From a bacterium (GTDB lineage: Bacteria; Patescibacteriota; Minisyncoccia; JAJYZQ01), in assembly GCA_021799835.1 (NCBI GenBank), contig JAJYZQ010000036.1, positions 1 to 5,643 on the forward strand: a stretch of DNA of 5,643 bases, written 5' to 3'. This document shows positions 1 to 5,643 of the stretch, piece after piece. Position numbers and translations under genes: made by a program. The notes beneath the pieces were generated by a model that was given only the letters and a program-made list of their open reading frames with translations, did not search any database and was not told where the DNA came from. The number at the start of each line of letters is the position of its first letter. Position 1 is the first letter of the stretch.

Positions 1-27
1 ACAAGAATATAATCGGGATTTTATCCA

Positions 28-1623
28 TTATTTCCCTTCTTCCCCTGAAGAGCCGCTTTTTCCCGGCTGCTCTGCCGGTTGCTGACTGGCAATATTCGTA
101 TGTTCCAGCGCTTTTAGAATTGTCGCTTTGAGATCGGGGCTTTCCTGCTGTTTTCTATCTCCCTGCTTCGGTTTGTGCGTGGGAGCCGGACGGTTATTTT
201 TTGCCGCTGCTTCAATCGATGCGAACTCGCGCTGCTTTCTCGCCCTCCTTTCCTCTTCGCGCGCTCCTTCCGTTTTCCTTTCGCCGATCTTGAAAAGCTT
301 TCCAGTTTCGGTTATTTCAAATCCGCTCCAGCGGGTAATTTTTTCTTCCACTATTTTTTTCGGTGTTGCATATCGCTCGCGGGATATGCGGATAATGACG
401 TCTTTATTTGATTTTTCATTGGGACGGATTGAGCCAAGCGTGGAAGCGGAGAATGCATTGGACGCAACACCATCAATCATCAATTTAAGATACACCGTGT
501 ATTTGGGCAGATTTACCAGGTCTTGCGCGGTGAACTGCGGCATAAATTCTTTTTCCAAAAACTCGGCATCCATAGCGCCCACGCGAAACGTGACCATTGT
601 GCCGACATTGCCGAAAATGGCATTGCGCACTACTTCGGGAACCTGCTCAATGTATTGGTGTGCGAGGATCAAATCCAAGCGATACTTGCGCGCTTCGGAA
701 AGGATGGTCGCAAATGATTCTGTCGCAAAGTTCTGGAATTCATCCACGTACAAGTAGAAGTCATTACGCACTTCCTCCGGTATATCAATGCGCTCCATCG
801 CGGAAAGCTGGAGTTTGGTGATCATCATAGCACCTAAGAGCGCTGAGTTTCCCTCCCCTATTTTTCCCTTGGAGAGGTTCATAATCAAAATTTTCTTTTC
901 ATCCATAATGTCCCGCATATTAAATGCGGTTTTGGTCTGGCCAACGATATTGCGGATAAGGGAACTGGCAAGGAACTGGCCAACTTTGTTTTGGATGGGC
1001 GCCACTGCTTCGGTTTGGAATCGATCCGGGTAGCGGGCATATTCGTCCTGCCAAAATGACCGCACGACGGGGTCGGTAATATTTTCCATAACCTTCTTGC
1101 GAAACTCTTTATCAACGAATAGTCGCGGCACACCTAACAGCGTGCTTCCCGGATATTCCATCAGCGCAAAAATTGCATTACGCAGCACATATTCCAGCCG
1201 CGGACCCCAGGAGTCCGCCCATATTTTTTTGAATACGCCCGTAACGCCATCCACCACCAGATGCCGTTCCTCCGGCTTTACGTTCTCCAAAATATTAAAA
1301 GCGATCGGAAAATCCATATCGCCCGGATTAAAGTAGATGACATCATTGATGCGATGCGACGGTACGATATCCAGCATTTTCTCGGCAAACTCGCCATGCG
1401 GATCCACCACCCCCACACCATTACCAGACAAAATATCCGCGGAAACCATATTTTCCATCAGCGTGGTTTTGCCCATACCGGTCTTGCCGATAATGTACAT
1501 ATGGCGGCGGCGGTCATCGCGCTTGATGCCGAAGGTTGTTTTGCGGTTGCGAAAATTCGTCTCGCCGAGCACAGTTACGGCGGCGTTATCACTATCAGAG
1601 GAAGTGTTCAGTAAATCAGCCAT
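28..1623 (-). CDS. VirD4/TraG-type (type IV secretion coupling protein-like) P-loop ATPase
   Basis: This 531-aa ATPase belongs to the VirD4/TraG/DUF87 group of HerA-FtsK-like DNA pumps. Such proteins form hexamers that move DNA or nucleoprotein using ATP, classically at the membrane in type IV secretion or conjugation. The Walker A box is GKTGMGKT (46-53), VVDPHGEF follows at 72-79 as in this family, the Walker B box is FYLYVDEFQNF (289-299; D294, E295), and LAHQYIEQV (320-328) carries the conserved Q323 of the motif after Walker B. Canonical VirD4 proteins have N-terminal TM helices, but none are seen here; membrane contact may come from the gene just upstream. From about residue 450 the tail is charged and low in complexity (EEERRARKQ, PTHKPKQGDRKQQ) with a short helix-like stretch DLKATILKALEH (498-509). 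No relaxase, VirB4 or pilus gene is in view, so a role in conjugation, DNA uptake or another translocation is open. The ATG at 1623 lacks a Shine-Dalgarno sequence. Confidence 0.93.
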   Translation of the reverse strand: MADLLNTSSDSDNAAVTVLGETNFRNRKTTFGIKRDDRRRHMYIIGKTGMGKTTLMENMVSADILSGNGVGVVDPHGEFAEKMLDIVPSHRINDVIYFNPGDMDFPIAFNILENVKPEERHLVVDGVTGVFKKIWADSWGPRLEYVLRNAIFALMEYPGSTLLGVPRLFVDKEFRKKVMENITDPVVRSFWQDEYARYPDRFQTEAVAPIQNKVGQFLASSLIRNIVGQTKTAFNMRDIMDEKKILIMNLSKGKIGEGNSALLGAMMITKLQLSAMERIDIPEEVRNDFYLYVDEFQNFATESFATILSEARKYRLDLILAHQYIEQVPEVVRNAIFGNVGTMVTFRVGAMDAEFLEKEFMPQFTAQDLVNLPKYTVYLKLMIDGVASNAFSASTLGSIRPNEKSNKDVIIRISRERYATPKKIVEEKITRWSGFEITETGKLFKIGERKTEGAREEERRARKQREFASIEAAAKNNRPAPTHKPKQGDRKQQESPDLKATILKALEHTNIASQQPAEQPGKSGSSGEEGK

Positions 1624-1665
1624 AGCGTGAAAAATAAATAAGTACGGCTAGCGAAGCATTCATTA

Positions 1666-2874
1666 TTACTGGCTAATAATGGGTAATCCTGAAGGCGGCT
1701 CTGCTTTCTTGTATGACGTTCTCCCCAAGGGTGCCGCAACCTCTAATCCCGGGAAGTGGTAAAGCGTGGCAAGCTCTTCAATATTCAGAACAAGGGGGGC
1801 TTTGGTAAGGTGCCGCCACTGAAAACTTCGCCGCAGATATGCTTTATACAACGCTTGCTTTTTGAATAGCTCGTGCTTTTTCTGATAGAAATAATCTACC
1901 GATGTAGAAATATCGCCATCCGGGCGCAAGCCGTTGAGATCCTGCGTATTGAACTGTTTGAATGCGCTTAAGACCAGCCCGCGAAATCCTTTATTGAATG
2001 AAACACTGGGCGCTATATATATGAAGCGGAGGCGCGTGGCAAATGCAAGCTTTGACGTCTTCATCCCTACCGCTTTAATGATCGCATCCTCTCCGGAGGA
2101 CATAAACCGCATAGGTGGGCCTTGGGTTTTTTTCAGCATTTCCTCAATGATCTTTTGTCCTCCTGCCACCCATTTATCATCAAGGGGAGAAAGTATGAAC
2201 TGCAAACCGGCGATTTCTCCGGGCCTCAATGTGGTCATCGCTTCCATAATGCCGGAGAGCGGATCAATGCGTTTGGTGGAATATTCTTCCTGAAACTCAA
2301 ACTGCGGATAGGTCTTAATGGGATAGGCCGCATCCTTGAGAAATTTTAATTCCGTTCCCCATAGATTATACGTGTCATCCGGCAAGGATTTTGGCAACGC
2401 CTTCATATAGTCGTCCACCACGCGAATCTCCGCTGCGGGGTACTGGGAGTAAATAGACGTCTCCACAAGTCCCTTGAATTTATCCGGTGTATGAACGATA
2501 AAATGAACATCTCCACCAATGCTTACGATCTCCATACTTAGAGTCAGCTGAAATTCACCATCCAGATATTTTTCCAGAATATTCTGGCCGCCCTGGATAC
2601 CGTGTAGATGGGCAAAGATCTGTTCCATTGCTTTCGGTGTTTTCTGGATCTCCAGTGGAATGATCACTTCAATGTCTATCCAGTTGATGCTCATCGCAAA
2701 CTTGGTATGGATATAGTTCATCCATAATTCAAAGAGAATCGGAAACAATACGATCGGCCCAAAGAGCCACCAAAAATCAGCGATCACACCGAACAACGTG
2801 CCGAATGTTTGGAATAGCGGATAAAACAGCGAGAACAGCATAGCAAGTATGCGGCGGCAGCGCTTCACCAGCAC
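1666..2874 (-). CDS. Membrane protein paired with a VirD4-like ATPase; function unknown
   Basis: This 402-aa protein (GTG start) has a hydrophobic N-terminus and a long soluble remainder. Residues about 12-52 are strongly hydrophobic and would form one long or two short membrane helices (MLFSLFYPLFQTFGTLFGVI, then WWLFGPIVLFPILFELW). The rest appears cytoplasmic, with no enzyme motif or Walker box. A region around 70-160 (EVIIPLEIQKTPKAMEQIFA, then HFIVHTPDKFKGLVETSIYS) and the C-terminal LNIEELATLYHFPG resemble what I recall of non-ATPase portions of VirD4/DUF87-type conjugation proteins. It lies 42 nt upstream of the ATPase gene with no promoter or terminator between. I infer it is the anchor or adaptor for that ATPase. 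The start is uncertain: an ATG at 2841 would give 391 aa beginning at the first helix, and neither start has a Shine-Dalgarno sequence. The GTG form adds a basic KRCRR segment that would fit the positive-inside rule. Confidence 0.82.
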   Translation of the reverse strand: MLVKRCRRILAMLFSLFYPLFQTFGTLFGVIADFWWLFGPIVLFPILFELWMNYIHTKFAMSINWIDIEVIIPLEIQKTPKAMEQIFAHLHGIQGGQNILEKYLDGEFQLTLSMEIVSIGGDVHFIVHTPDKFKGLVETSIYSQYPAAEIRVVDDYMKALPKSLPDDTYNLWGTELKFLKDAAYPIKTYPQFEFQEEYSTKRIDPLSGIMEAMTTLRPGEIAGLQFILSPLDDKWVAGGQKIIEEMLKKTQGPPMRFMSSGEDAIIKAVGMKTSKLAFATRLRFIYIAPSVSFNKGFRGLVLSAFKQFNTQDLNGLRPDGDISTSVDYFYQKKHELFKKQALYKAYLRRSFQWRHLTKAPLVLNIEELATLYHFPGLEVAAPLGRTSYKKAEPPSGLPIISQ

Positions 2875-2882
2875 TGCACACT

Positions 2883-2898
2883 GAATAATACGTTATTC
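2883..2898. repeat. Inverted repeat over the predicted transcription start (site A), candidate operator
   Basis: GAATAA-TACG-TTATTC is a perfect 6-bp inverted repeat with a 4-nt spacer. It directly abuts the -10 region and covers the expected +1. It contains on the minus strand AATAACGTATTAT (plus 2885-2897), identical to 13 bp of site C. It is preceded by TACTAGAA (plus 2896-2903), as at site B. Its position suits a repressor operator, but no protein is shown to bind it. Confidence 0.5.
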
Positions 2899-2899
2899 T

Positions 2900-2928
2900 A
2901 GTATAATCCAAAACCGGCGCTAACTCAA
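2900..2928 (-). promoter_or_regulatory. Predicted sigma-70-type promoter of the membrane protein/VirD4-like ATPase operon
   Basis: On the minus strand, TTGAGT (2923-2928, 4/6) and TATACT (2900-2905, 5/6) are separated by the optimal 17 nt. The expected start of transcription is near 2893, giving a leader of only about 18-20 nt to the GTG at 2874 or about 52 nt to the ATG at 2841. It lies directly behind the terminator hairpin and is the only promoter-like site I found for the two downstream genes. Confidence 0.7.
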
Positions 2929-2932
2929 TCAA

Positions 2933-2959
2933 ATATCCCCGGCGGATTGCCGGGGATAT
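2933..2959 (-). terminator. Hairpin terminator after the regulator gene
   Basis: A perfect 11-bp stem, ATATCCCCGGC paired with GCCGGGGATAT, has a 5-nt loop and begins 4 nt after the regulator's TGA. The stem is GC-rich at its core. On the minus strand the following bases are TTGATTG, so the T-run is weak, and efficiency may be partial. The -35 box of the next promoter lies 4 nt beyond, so the hairpin insulates the next operon. Confidence 0.75.
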
Positions 2960-2963
2960 GGTA

Positions 2964-4022
2964 TCACATTTCTAAGGTGTAAGTATTCTTTTCTGTTCGC
3001 TTGAATTCGGTAAAGTTTTGTAGGTTCAAGAGTACGGTACTTTTCTTCACTTGCCGCGCCTGCATTACTTCACCGACGATCTCATCCACCGTCATCGGCC
3101 GCTTGTTCTTTGTAAGAATTGAGCGGATGACCTCGCGAATGGTGCCGGGTTCATATCCCCACTGCTTGAGCGCATAAATGCCGCGGCCAACCAGCACAAA
3201 GCGCTTGTCCTTGATCAGCTCATTGTGCACGGTTTGCGCGAGCACCGGTTTCAAAGAGAAATTCGCTCTATTGATCAAGAAAGAGATTTCCCGGAAATGG
3301 AGCGGGGTGTTTGATTTTTTGAAAATGAGGAAGATCTTATCCCGAACGCTTTTGGGCGAGATCTCCGGCCAATGTTCCAAGCCGTAATCTGCAAAAACAT
3401 TTGATTTGATGGCTTTTGCTGCTTCTAGGTAAGAGCGCACGGCATCTTTATCAGCATCACGATGCGTAGCGCTAATGCGCATATACACGCCATCCAAATC
3501 CAGTACGGCATTGCTTGCTGCAAAGTGATCAACTAAGTGCTTAACCATAGCCAACGCCTGCCCTACGGATGTTTTATCCGTGTACCAGCCAGCAAAAAAA
3601 TCTTGGTCTTCTTTGCGGTAGAGCGCATGGGGAGAAACATTCAGCAAAAATAGCACCCCACCCCTTACTACTACTTCTTCATTGGCATTCCGTCCTAAGT
3701 TTGCCTGAACAAACTCTTTCACCAGCGCATCTTCTCGCATAAAGCCGCCATTTTGCTCAATGGTTGTATGCAATGCATTCATATATGGCTCAATGCTTTC
3801 ATTGCGCTTGCTGCGCAGAGACTTCAGCGCGTCGTTTTCTATCTGCCGCACACGCTCACGCGTAATGTGGTATGCCGCACCAATTTTTTCAAGGGTCTGG
3901 CTATTCTGCGCGCCTAAACCAAACCGCCGCGCGATAACATCTTGCGAGCGGTCATTGCTGAGCAACTGGATGAAGTCAGAGATATCAGCGATAAATTTTT
4001 CTTTTGCGTTTGCGTTTCCCAT
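2964..4022 (-). CDS. Sigma-70 region 4-like plus HARE-HTH transcription regulator
   Basis: This 352-aa protein is built from DNA-binding modules and is probably a transcription factor or RNA polymerase-associated protein. Residues about 20-70 read like sigma-70 region 4: DRSQDVIARRFGLG, then TLEKIGAAYHITRERVRQIE, then NDALKSLR. The recognition-helix core TRERVRQIE is that of primary sigma factors. Sigma regions 1, 2 and 3 are absent, so it cannot recognise a -10 box as a normal sigma factor does. Residues about 226-290 look like a HARE-HTH winged helix, the fold of the RNA polymerase delta subunit: VRDKIFLIFKKSNTPLHFREI, then VLVGRGIYALKQWGYEPG. Residues 294-352 may be a second winged helix, with PMTVDEIVGEVM. 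The middle (80-225) is less clear; it may hold further winged helices. No membrane segment is seen. It has its own promoter upstream and a hairpin after the stop. The domain calls are fairly secure; target genes and mode of action are unknown. Confidence 0.88.
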   Translation of the reverse strand: MGNANAKEKFIADISDFIQLLSNDRSQDVIARRFGLGAQNSQTLEKIGAAYHITRERVRQIENDALKSLRSKRNESIEPYMNALHTTIEQNGGFMREDALVKEFVQANLGRNANEEVVVRGGVLFLLNVSPHALYRKEDQDFFAGWYTDKTSVGQALAMVKHLVDHFAASNAVLDLDGVYMRISATHRDADKDAVRSYLEAAKAIKSNVFADYGLEHWPEISPKSVRDKIFLIFKKSNTPLHFREISFLINRANFSLKPVLAQTVHNELIKDKRFVLVGRGIYALKQWGYEPGTIREVIRSILTKNKRPMTVDEIVGEVMQARQVKKSTVLLNLQNFTEFKRTEKNTYTLEM

Positions 4023-4037
4023 AGTCAGCGGTTCATT

Positions 4038-4042
4038 CCTCC
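4038..4042 (-). promoter_or_regulatory. Shine-Dalgarno-like GGAGG with unusually long spacing
   Basis: GGAGG is the only clear Shine-Dalgarno match upstream of any gene here. It lies 15 nt before the ATG at 4022, longer than the usual 5-9 nt. Between them is an ATG (4034-4036) opening a three-codon frame, Met-Asn-Arg-stop, that ends 2 nt before the real start codon. No in-frame ATG, GTG or TTG lies between GGAGG and 4022, so the start at 4022 is kept. Confidence 0.45.
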
Positions 4043-4053
4043 GCGATTACTTG

Positions 4054-4072
4054 CACAGAATAACGTTCTGTG
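4054..4072. repeat. Inverted repeat just downstream of the regulator promoter (site B), candidate operator
   Basis: CACAGAA-TAACG-TTCTGTG is a perfect 7-bp inverted repeat with a 5-nt spacer, centred a little downstream of the predicted transcription start. A protein bound here would be well placed to block initiation or early elongation. The arms and centre include AATAACGT, shared with sites A and C. It is preceded on the minus strand by TACTAGAA (plus 4073-4080), a string also found next to site A. Binding is inferred, and a leader RNA hairpin is the alternative. Confidence 0.5.
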
Positions 4073-4083
4073 TTCTAGTAATA

Positions 4084-4111
4084 AATGTACCACAAATCTG
4101 ACAAAAGTCAA
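4084..4111 (-). promoter_or_regulatory. Predicted sigma-70-type promoter of the regulator gene
   Basis: On the minus strand, a -35 box TTGACT (4106-4111, 5/6 to consensus) is followed after 16 nt by TACATT (4084-4089, 4/6). The TACATT is directly preceded by TGG, which fits an extended -10. An alternative reading is TTGTCA (4099-4104) with ATTACT (4077-4082), also 16 nt apart. That option would align this promoter with the one at 2900-2928 through a shared TACTAGAA. The site lies in the 98-nt gap between secF and the regulator and leaves a leader of about 50 nt. The -35 region also forms TGAC-TTTT-GTCA (4099-4110), a possible extra binding site. Confidence 0.65.
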
Positions 4112-4120
4112 CCCTCACGC

Positions 4121-5029
4121 TTACCGCTTTCCTTTCGCTCTACGACGCTGGCTCCAATCAAAAATGAGTGGGCTCGCGATACAAATGGACGAGTACGTAC
4201 CGATGACAATACCAACCAGCAGCACCAGCACGAAATCCTTGATGTTTGCGGAACCTAAGAGATAAATAGCGAACAAGGTGATCAATACGGTGAGCGAAGT
4301 ATTCACCGAGCGAGAGAATGTCTGTGTTAAGCTCACATCCACAACGTTGAACAGCGGCTCTTTCGTGCCATACCGCAGGAGATTTTCGCGGATGCGGTCA
4401 AACACGACGATCGTATCGTGAACCGAATAACCAAGCACCGTGAGCATCGCTGCTACAAATGGCACACCAATGCTAAAGTTCGTGAAGTGCGCCCAGATAG
4501 CAAACACCCCCATAGTGATGATCACATCATGGAATAACGTTACCACAGTCACCACGCCATACTTCCATGACGAGATAATCTGGGAAATTTTGCGGAATGC
4601 GAATGCAATATAGAGTGCGATCAAAATGATAACGAGAACCACCGCTTCGGTGGCCTGTGCTTTCAGTTGAGAGCCAATCACCGGGCCTACCGCAGTGAAC
4701 TGGGATTCGGTGAATGGATACTTACTACCGAGATCCACTGCGAGATTTTGGAGCATTGTGTTATGCGCCTGCTCGTTTAAATATTGCGTGGTAATGGCAT
4801 ACGAATCCGTGCCAACTTGCTGAATTTGTGCGTTCAATTTTTGAACATTCAGCGCTGTGGTCATCTGCGCAAGCGTTGGCAATGATTTGCTGAATTGCAC
4901 CTGCACCATAGATCCGCCGGTAAAATCAATGCCGAGCGAAAGCTTCCAGATGATCAATGCCGCAATGCTGATTACTGCAAGGCTGCTGGAAATTATGTAA
5001 AATAGTTTTTTATGCTTCAGAATGCCCAT
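4121..5029 (-). CDS. secF: Protein translocase subunit SecF
   Basis: SecF is the partner of SecD in the proton-driven SecDF complex that assists SecYEG-dependent export. The 302-aa protein is full length for the family. It has an N-terminal TM helix (about residues 9-30), the hallmark LGIDFTGGS (32-40), a short extracytoplasmic domain, the motif VGPVIGSQL (114-122), and a block of five more TM helices. HDVIITMG (D168) lies within that block. The classic VLGYSVHDTIVVFDRIREN lies at 198-216 and SVNTSLTVLITL near 241-252. The C-terminal tail RRRAKGKR is strongly basic, as expected for a cytoplasmic end. The ATG at 5029 lies 9 nt after the secD stop with no visible Shine-Dalgarno sequence, so translational coupling to secD is likely. 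No terminator-like hairpin with a T-run follows the TAA. SecD and SecF are separate proteins here, not a SecDF fusion. Confidence 0.97.
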   Translation of the reverse strand: MGILKHKKLFYIISSSLAVISIAALIIWKLSLGIDFTGGSMVQVQFSKSLPTLAQMTTALNVQKLNAQIQQVGTDSYAITTQYLNEQAHNTMLQNLAVDLGSKYPFTESQFTAVGPVIGSQLKAQATEAVVLVIILIALYIAFAFRKISQIISSWKYGVVTVVTLFHDVIITMGVFAIWAHFTNFSIGVPFVAAMLTVLGYSVHDTIVVFDRIRENLLRYGTKEPLFNVVDVSLTQTFSRSVNTSLTVLITLFAIYLLGSANIKDFVLVLLVGIVIGTYSSICIASPLIFDWSQRRRAKGKR

Positions 5030-5042
5030 AATAACGTATTAT
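5028..5042. repeat. Small palindrome at the secD/secF junction (site C)
   Basis: ATAATA-ACG-TATTAT is a perfect 6-bp inverted repeat with a 3-nt spacer. It spans the secD stop codon, the 9-nt gap and the first bases of the secF start. Its 13-bp stretch AATAACGTATTAT (5030-5042) occurs identically on the opposite strand in the palindrome beside the promoter at 2900-2928. It may be a protein-binding site, a small RNA fold affecting coupling, or chance in AT-rich DNA. Confidence 0.4.
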
Positions 5043-5643
5043 CTGCGCCACAAATACTTGTTGTTTTCCGCTTTGGTACCAATGAAAAACTCTAGCAAAT
5101 GATGAGACACCACAACTGCGGTGAACATACTGACCAAAACACCCAAACCAAGCGTCAAGGCAAAACCTTTCACGAAATCCTGGCCAATGCTATAGAGCAC
5201 CAATGAGGAGATCAGTGTTGAGAAGTTGCTGTCGCGGATGGATGTCCATGCTCGCTTAAATCCTTCAGATACCGCAATGCTGAATGTTTTATCCGCACGC
5301 AGTTCTTCTTTCATACGCTCAAAGATCAGGATGTTTGCGTCCACCGCCATACCGACAGAGAGGACAAAACCCGCGATGCCGGACAGGGTAAGTGTCACCG
5401 GCAAAAGCTTAAAGATAGCCAGAGTGATCACCGCATATACCAGCAATGCAAGAGAAGCTACCAATCCTGCCATCCGGTAATAAAACAGCATAAAGAGGAT
5501 GACAAAAACAAGCCCCGCCAAACCTGCCTCAATGATCTTCGTCAGTGAATCCTGGCCGAGAGAAGCGCCGACGGTATTTTGGCTGATTAGCGTAATAGGC
5601 ACCGGCAAAGCGCCGGCATTCAGATCTTCCACCAAGCTTTTCG
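5039..5643 (-). CDS. secD: Protein translocase subunit SecD, C-terminal part (5' end outside the window)
   Basis: This is the C-terminal ~200 residues of SecD, an RND-family membrane protein. With SecF it uses the proton gradient to help pull secreted proteins through SecYEG on the outer face of the cytoplasmic membrane. The frame stays open to the window edge (codons for K and S precede the leucine at 5633-5635), so the true start and the large periplasmic domain lie beyond 5643. Visible family signatures are GALPVPITL followed by NTVGASLGQDS just before the membrane block, LTLSGIAGFVLSVGMAVDAN with its conserved D, the following ILIFERMKEEL, the DSNFSTLI segment, and GFALTLGLGVLVSMFTAVVV. 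About five hydrophobic segments are seen, matching TM2-TM6 of SecD. The gene ends in TAA and is followed after 9 nt by secF, so the two are almost certainly co-transcribed. The apparent TTG start at 5635 is an internal leucine codon. Identification is very secure. Confidence 0.97.
   Translation of the reverse strand, partial: KSLVEDLNAGALPVPITLISQNTVGASLGQDSLTKIIEAGLAGLVFVILFMLFYYRMAGLVASLALLVYAVITLAIFKLLPVTLTLSGIAGFVLSVGMAVDANILIFERMKEELRADKTFSIAVSEGFKRAWTSIRDSNFSTLISSLVLYSIGQDFVKGFALTLGLGVLVSMFTAVVVSHHLLEFFIGTKAENNKYLWRR

Noticed and set aside
1..27. Weak dyad GGAT-TTT-ATCC downstream of the ATPase stop, considered as a terminator
   Set aside because: The stem is only 4 bp and there is no T-run. 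The window ends here, so nothing firm can be said.
128..757. A 209-aa open frame on the plus strand, with further plus-strand frames at 175-411, 523-717, 597-821, 788-1033, 1097-1336, 1261-1614 and 1337-1630
   Set aside because: All lie antisense within the VirD4-like ATPase gene, whose motifs confirm the minus-strand frame. Their translations show no recognisable domain and look like complements of the real gene.
885..1133. An 82-aa minus-strand frame inside the ATPase gene
   Set aside because: It overlaps the ATPase in another frame, and the ATPase reading is continuous with intact motifs on both sides.
1624..1665. Gap between the membrane protein and the ATPase, examined for a promoter or terminator
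   Set aside because: It holds only AT-rich sequence with no paired -35/-10 boxes and no stable hairpin, so the two genes are treated as one operon.
1934..2349. Plus-strand open frames within the membrane protein gene
   Set aside because: They are antisense to a coherent membrane protein with conserved-looking segments. I see no ribosome site, promoter or domain that supports them.
3760..4265. Plus-strand frames of 113 and 107 aa across the regulator start and the secF end
   Set aside because: They run across the intergenic promoter and two well-supported minus-strand genes, and their translations look like non-coding shadow.
1..5643. CRISPR arrays, tRNA or rRNA genes, insertion sequences, toxin-antitoxin genes
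   Set aside because: I saw no regularly spaced direct repeats, no cloverleaf or rRNA-like sequence, no transposase and no small paired ORFs in the gaps, all of which are under 100 nt.

Overview
The window looks like chromosomal DNA from an uncultivated bacterium of the Candidate Phyla Radiation (Patescibacteria, Parcubacteria-like). This is inferred from protein architecture, with no phylogenetic test. The pointers are a sigma-region-4 plus HARE-HTH regulator, a soluble VirD4/TraG-type ATPase paired with a separate small membrane protein, and separate secD and secF genes. The standard bacterial code fits: one gene ends in TGA, and no in-frame TGA has to be read as an amino acid.

All five genes lie on the minus strand, so transcription runs from high to low coordinates. 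In that order they are: the C-terminal part of secD (5643-5039, cut by the window edge); secF (5029-4121), 9 nt after secD; a 98-nt gap with a good promoter and a palindrome; a 352-aa DNA-binding regulator (4022-2964); a gap with a strong hairpin terminator, a second good promoter and another palindrome; a 402-aa membrane protein (2874-1666); and a 531-aa VirD4/TraG-like DNA-pump ATPase (1623-28). Coding density is high and no stretch over 100 nt lacks a gene.

Three transcription units are suggested. secDF supplies the proton-driven auxiliary subunits of the Sec translocon. The regulator is a one-gene unit with its own promoter and terminator, although no terminator is visible after secF, so read-through is possible. 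The membrane protein and ATPase form a two-gene operon. My inference is that together they make a membrane-anchored DNA- or protein-translocating motor, with the anchor and the ATPase on separate polypeptides.

The most interesting non-coding signal is that both internal promoters are followed at once by the same TACTAGAA string and then by an inverted repeat containing AATAACGT. The same core recurs in a palindrome at the secD/secF junction. These may be operators of one regulator, and the neighbouring HTH protein is an obvious but untested candidate.
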